Shown one piece after another: positions 1 through 64,000 of a stretch of 64,000 bases of DNA. The notes under the pieces were generated by a model. The model did not search any database, was not told where the DNA came from, and saw only the letters and a program-made list of their open reading frames with translations. The DNA is from Cristatella mucedo. Its lineage: Eukaryota; Bryozoa; Phylactolaemata; Cristatellidae. Position 1 is the stretch's first letter. Each line of letters opens with the position of its first letter. The translations under genes were made by a program, and so were the position numbers. The stretch lies in assembly GCA_009760855.2 (NCBI GenBank), contig WPIO01000005.1, positions 3,434,501 through 3,498,500 of the forward strand, written 5' to 3'.

Positions 1-357
1 ATAGAAAGAAAACCAAATGCGCGAGGCCACCCAGAGAGCTGCACCCTGTTATATACATAGGTGTCACAAACGCAGGAAAACAGGTCCAGAAAAAGTCTTA
101 ACATGACGAATAAATGAATAGATATAAAAAATATACACGTGCATTGTGCAGGCACACTGTATGCACGCACATGTGCAAGCATGACCCAATGAGAGCCCTG
201 ATAATGAACACACGAAAAGCCTGCCCATAATTGCTAAAAAGAAAAACTGCATAAATGTCAATGGTACACATTTTAATGAGAATAGTGGCAATAACAGTTC
301 AACCGTAAGATGAACCTGGTGTGGCAAGGGCATCGGGAAATGCTGACATTTATCTAT

Positions 358-505
358 TTAGCTGGTTTGGCCCAGTGGTTAAGGTACTCGCCCCGACTAA
401 GGCCTGGCCGTGGTAAGTGGACTCGAGCCCTGTGGCATATGTGAAGCGCCTGAATAGAGATTAAGTTCTCTTAGGGTGCTGTATAAATGAATTATATTTA
501 TATTA
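358..505 (+). mobile_element. tRNA-derived SINE, family B (LINE-tail type)
   Basis: A-box-like TTTGGCCCAGTGGTTAAGG and B-box-like GTGGACTCGAGCCCTG are followed by a 3' end (GAAGCGCCTGAATAGAGATT, TTCTCTTAGGGTGCTGTATA) nearly identical to the LINE hairpin tail. Confidence 0.75.
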
Positions 506-960
506 CTTATCAGCAGCCCTATCGGATTATACCCTGTCTGATTATAACCACACAGGGTGCCAAGTGCATGCTTTCAAGTGATTCCCGAGACATAGTTTGA
601 AAGGAATGCCATACAGTTTGTTGCTGTACATCTCAGTATTGCTATGTCCATGCAAACCATCTCGCTCGCTAGGGGTGTGCATTAACTGTTGCCATAATGT
701 GAATGTCCAGCACAGATCCGAGGCTGCCGTCACTTCCAGGAGGCAACAACTGCCGGGGCAAAGCCATGGAAGTTGCAGACGTGCAGAACTCAGCTGCTAG
801 TTCAAGCCAAGGATATAAAAGTTAATGGAAGTCACTTCTTCTGTTTAGACCTCAATCCGCTTTCATATCTATGTGCAGCACTAGAACTGAATAAGTTAAA
901 CGTTAAGTCAGGATATGTCACAATGTCAGGTAGGAATGAGTTTCATGGTTTGAGAGCATA

Positions 961-1310
961 CTAACTAAAGGCATGATCTCGATGGGATTTGAGGTTGGTC
1001 AGAAGCATAGCTAAACAGCTTGAGTGAGAATAGTGGGTGGCACGCTGCCTAATCTGGTTGGGAAGTAGTTCACATAGGTAGGTCGGTGCAAGAGAATGGA
1101 GGAACCTAAAAGTCAGCGACAAAACCCTAACATCGGACATTGCTTGATGAGGAGCCAATGTAGGTCAGTGAGAAGTGGCAAGTGGCAGTTGCGACAGACA
1201 AGACTAACTGCCGAGTTTTGCAGCTGTTGCATGACATGGGTCGAAAGACCTGCAAGTAGTAAGTTACAGAAGTCGCGATGGAAGGCCACGAATGTGCGGA
1301 CCATTTCGAA
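961..1310 (-). mobile_element. LINE fragment (reverse transcriptase C-terminal part)
   Basis: The minus strand reads LVCRNCHLPLLTDLHWLLIK and LSLTFRFLHSLAPTYLCELL, homologous to 53740-53910 of the long copy. 5' and 3' truncated; lies in the SMAP intron. Confidence 0.8.
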
Positions 1311-1654
1311 TGTGGTATCCTCGTCTAAGCAGGCCAGAATTTTTGCTCCACTACATAGCTGTATATTATGTCATCACACCTAAGCATGTAAGCATTACAA
1401 CTTATTAGGGCAACGACTTCGGGGAAAACGATGAGTGGCATTAAGGCTGTTCCATCTGTCGCTCTCTGATGATCGAATTTAGAATCACCACTCAAATTAC
1501 ACTGGCATGGCTCACGCCAGATTTTGGAAAAGTGGCTCCTGTACCACGGTTGAAATGACTGAACAAATTAACGTCAGATCAATTCTTAGGTTGAACGTAT
1601 TGTCTTGGACATTAGCTGGCCAGGAAGCTATGCTGCAAGCTCTGCCACTAACCA

Positions 1655-1845
1655 TATTTGCATACTGACCCTGTGCACGCCACCCCTAACCACGTTATTC
1701 TTGTTGTTTATAGAGCATGCTACCCCTAACCATTCAATCGTGCTTCCTTTGCAGCAAATGCAAAGTGCCTAGAAAGAGATTGAGTTCTCTGAGGGCGCTA
1801 TATCAAATGTATCATTAATATCATTATTATTATTAAGCTGTTCTC
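1655..1845 (+). mobile_element. LINE 3' UTR and hairpin tail
   Basis: Shares GACCCTGTGCACGCCACCCC, the GTGCCTAGAAAGAGATTGAG hairpin and a terminal ATT repeat with the 3' end of the long copy (54180-54350). Confidence 0.8.
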
Positions 1846-2096
1846 AAAATCTAATGCATCAGCTCCGGTTTCAAGTTGCTGATTCCGTCATAAATAGGTC
1901 ATAACAAAATAACTGGCTCTCATATTTCACCAAGCACCTTTACATGGTGATAGGCAGGTGCATTTTACAAATGTCGGTCTTGTCTCGGACCGTACCACAC
2001 CTGCTCGTGCAAAACGCACCACAGCCGACAGTGAGTACTGCATTCGTGGCAGGCGCCGAAACCAGGCTTCAGCTAGGAGTCCGAGGCTGCCAATAC

Positions 2097-4791
<2,695 letters not shown>

Positions 4792-5361
4792 CGGGCTAAG
4801 TAACGCACCAACGTCGCTCGAGCCGCTGACTACAGGAAGTGACTCCCCAATCGGCGATTGCGGACCTTGTCCTTACTTCATACTGGCTCTGGCAATAGGT
4901 GCAGTGTTTCAATGAGCATGGCTGCTTATTTCGTTGTGTATTTAAAAATAAAAGTTTACCTTGGGTATTAAGGGTCTAGAGCTGTAGGTGTACGTGTAAT
5001 TAACTGAAAGAACCACCAATTAACTCGGAAGCCTCTCCCAGTCCTCACATCGAGGCTAACCAGTATTCCTCTTCCCCACGCTCTTCCTGCGGTGTTCTAG
5101 TTGGCGCGCTTTCTTGCCACCGGTACCGCTCGCGCGTCCATTTTATGCCTCCACCCTTGAAATTGCTGCTCTAAAAAGTAATGCGTCATGTTAACTTCCT
5201 TATCGCAACACGGTGTGCTTGTGTTGGCGATACTTCTGCGTCGACCGCTGGTCGTGAGGGGTGGTGGGTGTGCTTAACTGGCGCATGCCCGTGAAAAACT
5301 GCGGAAATTTTTAGCTTTTTATTACAATGTGGACCTTATTGTCTACTGACCGCCGTGGTAA

Positions 5362-5545
5362 GCCTAGCCTAGCCGGTGAGCCCGGCCTACTGTTGGACAA
5401 GGAAGCCCTGGAAGTGAGGTGCTCGCTCTTCACCACCGAGGTCGCGGGTTCGAATTCTGCAGTCGAGCAATCATATGTTGCCAACTGCAAGCGGCGATGA
5501 TAGCAGGCAAAGTTCTTCTGCCGATATACAAAGAGTTTTTTGAAA
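5362..5545 (+). mobile_element. tRNA-derived SINE, family A
   Basis: GAGGTGCTCGCTCTTCACCA, GAGGTCGCGGGTTCGAATTC (B-box) and a 3' part with TGCAAGCGGCGATGATAGC and CTTCTGCCGATATACAAAG. Confidence 0.65.
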
Positions 5546-5689
5546 GCGCGAAGCTCCTGGACTTCTTCTTCAGTCTGTTCCTGTTGCATATTTTGTAGTT
5601 TGGGCCGTGTGTTTTGAGATTCGCAGTGTGGCACTGAGTGGCTTCCTTTGTTGCTTGTTTTTCTAATAGAAAAAAAAGAAAATACTAGC

Positions 5690-5840
5690 GTCTTTTTTAT
5701 TGCGACAGAAGAGCCTTGACGGCTATCACCACCGCTTGCAGTGGCGATAAGGGATCGACCACCACAACATTCGAACCCACGACCTCGGGGCCGAGGTATT
5801 GAAAAACGACCGTCTTACCCAGTGAGCCGTTACGACTAGT
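5690..5840 (-). mobile_element. SINE family A, minus strand
   Basis: TATTGCGACAGAAGAGCCTT, GCTTGCAGTGGCGATAAGGG, CATTCGAACCCACGACCTCG and TTACCCAGTGAGCCGTTACG: nearly full length. Confidence 0.75.
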
Positions 5841-7873
5841 TGTTGACTGTGAGAGACAAGCTTATATTCTACTCTCTTTGCTTTTTTTTCTCCAATGCAT
5901 TGCTGTGAAATCGCCGGCCCACAATGTCTGGTGGAAACCACAGGTTTTATATGGAAAAAGCCTGCACTCGTGAAAAATCTAGAAAAACTCCAGCTTTGCT
6001 TTTGAATGCGGGCCTGAGTGCCTGCTGACCAAGCTGGTGAGCCTGCCTCACTGATTACCATGCTTAGTTCTTAGTGAACGGAACTAAATCTGTATAGGAA
6101 GAAAAATTAAAATATTTCAAAATTATTTTTAATCATTTATGTAAAAGGAACATAAATCTAGTTTTATGAAGTTTATGTGTCAGCGTCGGGAAGCAAATGA
6201 GAGTTGCGTGTACGTGACGTGCAGACTTGCTGACCATCATTAAATTGTATAGTATGCCTCCGTGAAGAATCGCAGGAAGATTCTGTTTATGCACGTCCGT
6301 CGCGTACCGAATGCCGACGAAACACTACTTCCGGTCATTTATGCTTACTCCGGCAGCTTTCCAATGAACCAACTCAGCCGGAAGAGTATCGCCACTTCGG
6401 GCGACACCAAAGGAGGTCGTAGTGCAAACAGCAAAATCTGTCGGAATTGCATTGCCACCCATTGGAAAACCCCAATCAGACCATCGTCCTGTGAAATTCT
6501 TTCGCTTAAGCGTTCAATACAACTAAGCGAGTGCATTTTGAAGCTACACGTACAAATTATCTCCACTTTTTTGTCGTGGTAGTACTTATGTTTCATACAA
6601 AGGCATAGTGTAGACGTGACCCAGTGACTGGGAGGATTTATGGATGAACCTAGATTATTATAGAAAGTGTGTGCACTGAAATAAAAACTGAGTGAGCTAC
6701 ACTTACTTGAAGGAAGAGAATGCTACATAAGAAGAGAGCGAGAGAGGTAGGCAGACAGGCAGGCAGCCAGCGAAATTGAACCTGTTAAAGATAAATTTTT
6801 TGCCCAGATACGGTATTCTTCATATTCTTAAAATTAACCTCCGGCGTAGTCTATCCAGCACGTTTGACGACGAGTTTACTGGAATGACGGAGCAAGCTTA
6901 GTGCCTATTCCGAAGATTGATTGTCTCTTTCTGTCGTAATTCTATGCACTACCACAGGTAAAACTTACGCATTGGCCTTGCTTCAGTATAGCCTACGTCT
7001 AGTGCGTAAACTGTGCCGAGACTTGTCGGCTGTCAGTAACGTCAGGCGTAATTTTAATCTTCATGGAGCCCAGCAGGTATCATTAGTCACTGATTCGGCC
7101 AACGTGTTAGCGCAATGTGCAGCGAACCTTTTAACATTATCTTTGCGTCTGGAAAATCGCTAATAGCTGTGCGCTTTCGATATCTTTCGAAACACAAATT
7201 GACCCTCAGCATCTCCTTGCTTGTGATTTACTTGCCCGAATAGGACCAATGATGTGGCTTGTCAAGGCCATTTAAATGAGACTGAAACCGACTAGCACCA
7301 TAACATCGAACCCATATCCGATATGGGAACGATGGGCAAGATAAACAAAAGTTTGTCAATTCGTCTCCGACATCGTATCCGCGGTCGCCGGCAACAAAGG
7401 CACCGCGTCAAATATATTTGAAGTAAATCCCATTTTTTGAGACGCTGAAGCTACCCATCTTTGATGTAACCTGCAGGCGCAGAGCCCGCATTTGATAGGC
7501 TGTTTTTCTGGGAAGAGGGGGCTGGGCTGTTTCTGAGAAGTATGGAGGGGGCTAAGGGACCCAGGAGAAATGGAGATGCGAAACACGGACGCGGGGCTGA
7601 GCGGTCAGTAAGCTGGTACACTGATAGCGTCGTAGGAATATGCGTACGCTCAAGCCTTCAACAATATTTGTTTTTGTCGTACAAGGTCTGTAATGAGACA
7701 GTCGCATGCTAAAGCCAATGAAAACGAATGACTCGAAAGCTGCTTAGCGAGTCTACGCTGCACTAGTTCGGCAGGAAACTTAGCGGGCAACGGCCGAATG
7801 AGTTGAAGGAATTCGGGTGTCTTAAAAAGACGCAATCAAAGACAAGGCTGCTGAGAGTCGAGATGCGGCAAAT

Positions 7874-7922
7874 GTTCTCTCTCTCTCTCCACTCTCTCTC
7901 TCTCTCTCTCTCTCCTCTCTCT
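7874..7922. repeat. CT microsatellite
   Basis: CT run with two CCA/CC interruptions, intergenic between SMAP and NUP153. Confidence 0.9.
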
Positions 7923-8299
7923 AGCCGAAACTTGTAGAACGTTGAGCGACGACCGTCTCGTGGTCTCGTGTATATTGTGGCAAAGTTTTCGGCTAACGAA
8001 TGTTTCGGAGCGGCAGATCTAAGCCCTAAGTACCTTCCTTATGTCGGGGCTTTCAGAGCTACCCTGCTAAATTAAAACTCTGAGAGGACCCAAGGCGTCC
8101 GACTTTTTCGTCGCTTCCGGGCGGCATGAAACGGCATATACCTCGGGAGGCGGCTCTGCAGTCGGTGGGAAAGATCGAGGGCGAATTATTTCCACTCGTT
8201 TTGCAGAAGAAGGTTGACTGGTCGTACCCGTAAGCGCTTCGAAGGTCTTCTTCTCAGCCGTCCTACTGCGACTTCATAGAGCAAGAGTAAACGTTCAGC

Positions 8300-8450
8300 C
8301 GATTCAACAGCCTTATTTATCAGGAGACAGGAGCCGTTGCGGCTATCAACGCGGCTTGCTGCGGCAATGAGGAATTGTCGGCTTCCCCAGGACTCTAGCC
8401 CACGACGTCGATCGTGGCATGCGAGCACCTTACGCCTTGCTTCAGCAGTA
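8300..8450 (-). mobile_element. SINE family A, minus strand, divergent
   Basis: CAACAGCCTTATTTATCAGG, GCGGCTTGCTGCGGCAATGA and CTAGCCCACGACGTCGATCG. About 700 bp upstream of NUP153. Confidence 0.6.
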
Positions 8451-9018
8451 GCTGAAGTTAGCCTAGGACTTCGCGGTTCGCGCGCTGCGGGTACGGATGA
8501 ATTTTTTCGCTCGGAAGCGAGAGCACAAGTCTGCCGAGTAACAAAGACAGTTGCTCGTGCAGCGACACGATCAATAAAGCACGACTTTCTCCTTAAAGCT
8601 CGTTTTCCCCGGTGGGTCTCGCTACGAGCCGCGGCTGTGAACCAAGTCTACCTACTGTTAAACCTAGTTGTAAGTAGGGAGACCGAGTGCAACATTATCG
8701 ATGTATAGTAGACCTAACATTTTCCGATGAAAGAATTGCTGAGGATTATTGATATGTAAATTAATTATTACTATTTTATTATTATCGCACTAAAGCTGCG
8801 CGAGCGGGACCGGTGACGCCGCTTCAATGAGCAGACCGAAGCGAGGCGCACTATTGACAGCTGCATCGGCGATGGGAAGAGCGAGGCTGATTTTAGCGGT
8901 CGTTTGGATAAGCATCGATGCGCTAGGCGGTTGAGCGCAGATGGTGATGAAATAGCAGTTTGCACGACTTGGGTGCGCGCGTTCCGCCGCACGGGTAGCT
9001 CCGTCGCACACGGCTGCA

Positions 9019-9034
9019 TGACGTCATGACGTCA
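9019..9034. promoter_or_regulatory. Two abutting CRE palindromes in the NUP153 promoter
   Basis: TGACGTCATGACGTCA is two perfect 8-bp CREB/ATF sites in direct contact, 98-113 bp upstream of the NUP153 ATG, within a GC-richer stretch (about 8800-9130). The sites are seen in the sequence; regulation by CREB/ATF factors is inferred. Confidence 0.6.
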
Positions 9035-9131
9035 GAGGCGGATGTCGCTGCGCTCTTCCTCGCGCGAGGGAGGATAGTTAGGCGCTGAATGCACGTTGTA
9101 CGGTTGACCGGTGTGTGAAGCAAGTTTTATT

Positions 9132-45662
<36,531 letters not shown>

Positions 45663-46554
45663 CGTTGCCATGCACTTTGTTTGTTGACCAAATAATGTAT
45701 ACCAAGTACTATGCTCAGCATTGTGGTCAAGCTTTCATGAATGTCAGAGGTTGAATAATGCTTTTAGGAACCGTGAATGAATTCTCGTACTATATAGGGA
45801 ACGTGTACCAGGGTCAAGATCCTTGCAACTGACGTGTTTGGCAAGACACAGTATGAGCTCGTAAGCGAGAAACTAGATGGACTAGAGTGCTTGTCAATGT
45901 GGCTGCCTTTTACACTGCTACCGAGGATGTTTTGATCGGGGCAGCTGTCGATCTGTGTACAGTATGACCTGTTATGTTGGCATTTTCTATTAGCCATATT
46001 GAACTGAGAGCATGCTGCATGTATCGTGTGCAACTTTGCCGAATCTTGTTCAAAATTTCCTCGGCATTGCATTGCAAAAACTGTACATTTATGTGCAAGA
46101 TTATAAGGTTCCCAGACGTGGAGCTGTTTCGTTTCCTCGTGTTTATAATGTTACCGTAATGCTGTATAATATAATTGATTCTTGAGTTAAAACAGTGTTC
46201 TTGAGTTGCTAATGACGTAGTATCCTGGGGTTAGATCAGCATACATTTTTTATTTAGCGTCATGGATGTAGCTGTTTAATGATGGCGTACTTACACATGT
46301 ATTGTAGATTCTTCACATTCAAAATACATGCTTACACGTTCGCCCATGCATTGTATTTTATTTGTTAATTTCTTAGTGTTGCATGAATTCTCACCAATCC
46401 CTGTGTGATGACGCAACAACCCTTTAGTAGACTGGTATTTGATTGAGAAACGAGCTTGGACTAGTTCTGCTCAACACTTTGTATCATGTGGGCCATCTCA
46501 ATTTTCCGGCTGTCACATAACCAACGGGCTGCAGTAAAGTAAGTAAAGGATAGC

Positions 46555-46750
46555 TGATTATAGTAAGTAAAGGGTAGCCTCATTTATATTTCGGCAATAA
46601 AGACAATAACAATATCACCCTCTTGCAATAGGGAACAAAGTATTGCCTGATGCAGGACTTAAACTCGCGACGTGGGTCGTGAAGTGCGAGCACCTTAGTC
46701 CTGGGCTAAGACCCAGGAGCAAAGCCTCTCACAGCTGGGCGACATACCAC
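46555..46750 (-). mobile_element. SINE family A, minus strand, degenerate
   Basis: GGTAGCCTCATTTATATTTC, CTTAAACTCGCGACGTGGGT and GAAGTGCGAGCACCTTAGTC. AGTAAGTAAAGG occurs twice just before it (about 46542 and 46561), possibly a target duplication. Confidence 0.5.
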
Positions 46751-47639
46751 AGAAGGGGCATTTCATCTCTGTAGTGTTCAATGTGGTTGGTCAGCCCTTG
46801 CAAGGCCGAGCTGAAAAAATTTCTGCCTGTGCTGCTGACTTGCCGCACTGAGTCAGCAATATGTATTAGTTTAAACTGCATCTATATATTAACAATCTTT
46901 GACATACTAGGCTTAATCAGTACGTGAACGAATTGTCCGAATGATCGAAGCCCGCCAGTCTCATTTTCTAATCAAGCAATGCAACAGCAGGCAGCACTCC
47001 TCACAGGCAAATTACTCGTTACCCTTCCTATGCATAGCCATTCGAATCTGGGCCCGGCGGCAGTCCTGTAGGCTCTTTCGGCTCAGGTAGCACCGTAATG
47101 GGTAATATTTAATTTGCTATCACGTGTCGTCATTTCGGACTGGCTATGTCAGGTTGCTGGTAAGTTGTCATTATCTAGCAACTTGTACTGAAAGTGTACT
47201 CGTACAGAGTACGTGAGGTTCGGCATTGTCACTACTCTTAAGTGGTGGCCACAGTTGGCTAATGCTTCCCTTGTGAATTATACGATTCATTAGTAAATTA
47301 GTACTGGTTTTTCAAGCACGCGCGCTGTTCGACTGTCTGAGCAAGTTATGGGACCTGCAAGAGGGCGACACTTTTTTTGGCTGGTTGAGGTCTTGAAGAA
47401 CTCCAATGCGAGTATCAGCTCTTCTGGCGTTCCTTGCTATTCAGATGCAGGGCCGTTGGCTGAGCTGGCAGCTCAGCGTTAACTGTGACGAACATTGCAT
47501 CATACTTTATTCATCTGCCTAGCTGCAGCTCAGCGAATAACTTTTAACGACGAGTGCATCATTAAAGTTGAAGGCTCCATAGCCGCTTGCTGGATGAACA
47601 ACATGAACCACGTTGTCAGTCTTTAGCTGATATTACCAC

Positions 47640-48350
47640 CAAGCGGCTATTAAAGCATTATTTTTTATGCAGACGACTTGCAGCTGCACATGTGCTTTGT
47701 CCATGCATTAATTACATCTCTTCTATGCTTCTTTAACTCGCTTCTCGAAAGTCTTCCGACCTATGCAATCAGATTTTCAGTGGTGCAAAACTCTGCAACT
47801 AGGTTTGTCTGTCGTTGACGTTTCAATTGCCACATTGCACCGCTTCTCACCGACCTGCATTGGCTCCAAATCAAGTATCCCATATACTTAAAGGACCTGT
47901 CAATCAATCACTTTTAGATCCGTTTATTTTCTGACTCGAATACCTATCCGAAATACTTATTAGGCTAGGCGTCGAACCAACCACCCACTCTCCTGACCAA
48001 GTCGTATAGCTATGCCTCTAACCTCAAACTCTTTGGAGGTCATGCCTACAGTTTGTACGCTCCCAAAGCCATCCCAAATCACTCCCGACTGGCAGCACGA
48101 AATGCTGCCCCCAACTTGACTGGCATCACAGTATGCCCCTGACTTGACGGTATGTAAAAAGAAGGTACAATCCACCTGTTCCTCGCATAGTTTGCTCCGA
48201 GTGAATTGATTTTAGTGTGCTTATGCGTGGCGACGCTGTGCTTATTATCGCCAACAAACTGGCATGCTTCCTTTTCAGCATATCTAAAGTTCCCAGAAAG
48301 GGATTGAGTTCGCTCATGTTGCAATACAAATATCTTAACATTATGTTTAC
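47640..48350 (+). mobile_element. Old LINE 3' fragment in the NUP153-TCTN intergenic region
   Basis: Divergent copy: GTGCAAAACTCTGCAACTAG, TTGCACCGCTTCTCACCGAC, TGCATTGGCTCCAAATCAAG, then a weak hairpin tail near 48285-48335. More mutated than the other copies. Confidence 0.65.
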
Positions 48351-49738
48351 TATTACTTCTGAACTTAAGGGCTGGGCAGTGCCCAGTGAGTTCGTTTTGA
48401 ATTGCCAGGCTCACTTAAGATAAGAATGGTAATGTTTCTGTGACAACTCCACGGCATGTGATCTGTGTTCAGCTGCATAGTTCGTGAGAAAAGGCCTCTG
48501 TCAAAGGGTTTCCCTCCGAATGGTCTTATTTTTGGTAAAATAAGCATTTAAGTACAGTGAAAATTAAAGTATAGACAAAGTCACTCACTGATATATACTC
48601 GTAACAGCCTACCTGCAACATGCGTTTTTGGTGCTAGCCTGCAAGTTTTTTGTTTGATGCACTACTTTAGGGCTTTTTCGTGGAATATTTGTATTAAACA
48701 CGAATGATGCAAAAGACCCTACATTTCAGAAGTGGATCAGTGAACAAAAATTGTAGCTAAATTGAATTGCGACATTACAGCCGTCCATGCGAACCCACCC
48801 TCGTGATCGTTGAATAGAAAAGCAGACAAACCAGCATGTTCTCTCATCCTTAGGGTCGAACAAGCTTGCTCTTCCGGTCAGCCACTTTTCAAGTCACAGG
48901 AGCCGGACATTTTGCCTCTCAAGCTGCTATTCGCTAGAATTCTTTGCCGGATAACGTCAGGCAGGTAAGTTCTTTGCACACCGTTAAGGTTTAAGTAAAA
49001 ACCTCGATCTCCAGGTTTGTTTATGGTTTCTTGCGCTTGGCACTGCATGACATCAATTGAGGACTAACAGGCCCACAAAGCACGATCGTAGGAGACATTT
49101 GCAAAGCAAAAACTAGTGTTTTCCCTAAAACAAAACATGCTAGATATACCTAAAAACCTAAAAAGAAGAAAATATGTAAGAGGTAGTGGAAAAAACGGTA
49201 TTTATAGGGTATGTGAATGTTGTTCACCCATGTCATGATCTGCCTGAATTTGTTTTATATTAAGCAGATAAGAACCATTGATGGAGTCTGTCGCTACTAC
49301 GATACTTCATTACACTACTTAAGAGATGACCTATATATTCGTCTCAAGACTTTCAAGCTACAAAGGAGCAACGATGGAATGCAGAAAATCAGAAACTGCA
49401 CAGCTGAGTTTTTGTTTCCGTTTGCTTGTTTGTGTGTCTCTACAGTTTGATCATCATAAGTGCAGATTGATCACAATTGAATTGCAGCTAGTCTGCATAA
49501 ATGCCAACTACAAAAAACAACACCTGTATTGCAACAAATAAAAAGGCATACACAATCTTCAATATCGCACAGCAGTGTGTGTGCGCATCGCTAGTACCTT
49601 GAATGCACGGCGCTTAGGATTGGAAGCGTTACTCTTCAGATCCTCACGTGTAAAGGAACGTTAGGAGGTGCCTGCTATGGGCAGCTAATGGCCGATCGCA
49701 CCCCTGCCGGATTAGCAAGGTGCATCTCTCTCATTGTG

Positions 49739-63096
<13,358 letters not shown>

Positions 63097-63216
63097 GACT
63101 CCTCCAGCGGAAGCGCCTTATACGCAAGCAACGCGGGCCGCCATCCGGCGTGCTTCACCTGGATACCGACTGGATCATAGATATACAGAAATGAGAGGCC
63201 ACATCCACCTTCTGAC

Positions 63217-63223
63217 CTATATA
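63217..63223 (-). promoter_or_regulatory. TATA-like box upstream of tectonic
   Basis: TATATAG on the minus strand about 120 bp upstream of the tectonic ATG. Only a sequence match; no transcription start evidence is visible. Confidence 0.25.
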
Positions 63224-63599
63224 ATGAATGGATAGGCTTTTCCGGCTAACCCTCCAATCCAGCGGTACGCCATTGAACGACCTCGACCCAGCTGTCAGTG
63301 AGCTCGGTGAGACTAGCAATCCGGTGCATAAATGATCGAGATAATGGTATTAATTGTTTAGTAAATAGAAATCATTCATCTGAGAATAGGTTCAGGATTT
63401 AGTAAGTTTTTCTTAGGTGCTTGTAATGGAAGTAAAGTTAAGCGATTATTAAGGATCTGTGCGTAGAGAACCTGTGTAATACAGAGTTGTAGAATACAGC
63501 GTATACTACAGACTCTAAAATCAACTATGCACGTATAATACACATTTTTTAGATAACTTATAATCCTAAGCTATTAGACTCAGTCGCTGTGTGGGTTGA

Positions 63600-64000
63600 T
63601 TCGCTAAGCCGACGACTAGCGCACAAGCTTCTCCACGCAGTCTTCGATCTTCTGGGTTCGCCATATTTCTGGTGCTGCTAATCTTGGGCGCGAAGAAGGA
63701 CCCGACCTGGAGTCGCTTTCATGACCAGTACATCGAGATTGGAACGGCCATCGCTTTCAACGTCAAACAACTCTAGCGCCGTCTGAGCAACACCCTCGCT
63801 GACACGTTCACCAAGTGGCTGTCGAGTTTAGGCAAAGAGGGCCACGCCGTCGATGCGAAGGTCGACGACGAGGACGAGCCAGACTAAGACACATTCAAGT
63901 TCAACCACATTTAGGTCGGCGTGGGCATCGACGTGTGCATCGACGACGGCGACCTGTTCCCTGAGGAGCCGGAAGGCCTGGTGCTCCAGTAGTGCCAGGA
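63600..64000 (+). pseudogene. GC-rich coding-like stretch interrupted only by TAG/TAA (runs off right edge)
   Basis: One plus-strand frame, codon phase fixed by AAG at 63693, reads LVLLILGAKKDPTWSRFHDQ, YIEIGTAIAFNVKQL, RRLSNTLADTFTKWLSSLGK, EGHAVDAKVDDEDEPD, DTFKFNHI, VGVGIDVCIDDGDLFPEEPE and GLVLQ. It has strong C/G third-position bias unlike NUP153 and tectonic. Four in-frame stops occur: TAG 63774, TAA 63885, TAG 63912, TAG 63990; no TGA. I recognise no family and see no start codon. It may be a pseudogene, a degenerate mobile-element ORF, or sequence using a TAR=Gln code. Confidence 0.45.

Larger units (their letters stand above)
1..2096. other. SMAP intron or downstream part (left edge)
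   Basis: No further SMAP exon seen. Contains a SINE (358), LINE pieces (961, 1655) and otherwise unremarkable sequence. Confidence 0.6.
4792..9131. other. SMAP-NUP153 divergent intergenic region
   Basis: Holds both promoters. Near SMAP an ETS-like CACTTCCTG (minus strand, about 4830-4840) lies 40-50 bp upstream of the ATG. SINEs at 5362, 5690 and 8300, CT tract at 7874, CRE pair at 9019. 6060-7860 shows nothing I can support as a gene. Confidence 0.6.
45663..49738. other. Convergent intergenic region NUP153-TCTN
   Basis: Contains a degenerate SINE (46555) and an old LINE fragment (47640). 48360-49738 shows no gene; no clear AATAAA for tectonic was found on the minus strand close to its stop. 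Confidence 0.6.

Noticed and set aside
63600-64000. Genome-wide reassignment of TAA/TAG to Gln
   Set aside because: Tectonic ends at TAA at the expected family C-terminus and no host exon needs TAR read-through; any recoding would concern only this edge segment.

Overview
This window is animal (metazoan) nuclear DNA, most likely from a ciliated marine invertebrate. The genes are split into many short exons with GT-AG (and two apparent GC-AG) introns. Very long CA/TG microsatellites, tRNA-derived SINEs and an L2/CR1-like LINE fill the introns. The protein set (nuclear-basket nucleoporin, ArfGAP, ciliary tectonic) is typical of animals. I see no bacterial operon, rRNA, genuine tRNA or CRISPR array, and I cannot name the species.

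Layout. (1) About 2.1-4.8 kb, minus strand: the 5' part of a SMAP-type ArfGAP gene, three coding exons seen, running off the left edge. (2) 4.8-9.1 kb: intergenic, with SINEs, a CT tract and a GC-rich promoter carrying two abutting CRE palindromes. (3) 9.1-45.7 kb, plus strand: a complete NUP153 gene. I reconstruct 30 coding exons whose reading phases all agree; the exon lengths sum to 4407 nt, i.e. 1468 residues plus stop, close to the vertebrate length. It has an N-terminal pore-targeting region, six RanBP2-type zinc fingers (vertebrates have four) and a long FG-repeat tail ending in a basic C-terminus. (4) 45.7-49.7 kb: intergenic between convergent genes, with LINE and SINE debris. (5) 49.7-63.1 kb, minus strand: a complete tectonic (TCTN) gene, 14 coding exons, 672 residues, with signal peptide, Cys-rich motif, tectonic domain and a hydrophobic extreme C-terminus. 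(6) 63.6-64.0 kb: a GC-rich coding-like stretch broken only by TAG/TAA codons.

Mobile DNA is the other theme. There is one long, decayed LINE copy with reverse transcriptase motifs (52.3-54.35 kb) and more than ten 3' fragments. Two tRNA-derived SINE families are present; one shares the LINE's 3' hairpin. A terminal-inverted-repeat element (31983-32668) is bounded by a 10-bp direct repeat and nested in a LINE fragment. A decayed pseudogene of an invertebrate repeat-encoded protein family lies antisense in a NUP153 intron (24.0-25.5 kb), and a roughly 260-bp dispersed repeat occurs three times.

The three host genes do not form a pathway: SMAP acts in Arf/clathrin trafficking, NUP153 in nuclear transport and tectonic at the ciliary transition zone. 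Exon boundaries were assigned by eye from splice consensus, phase continuity and remembered family similarity; transcript data would settle them.
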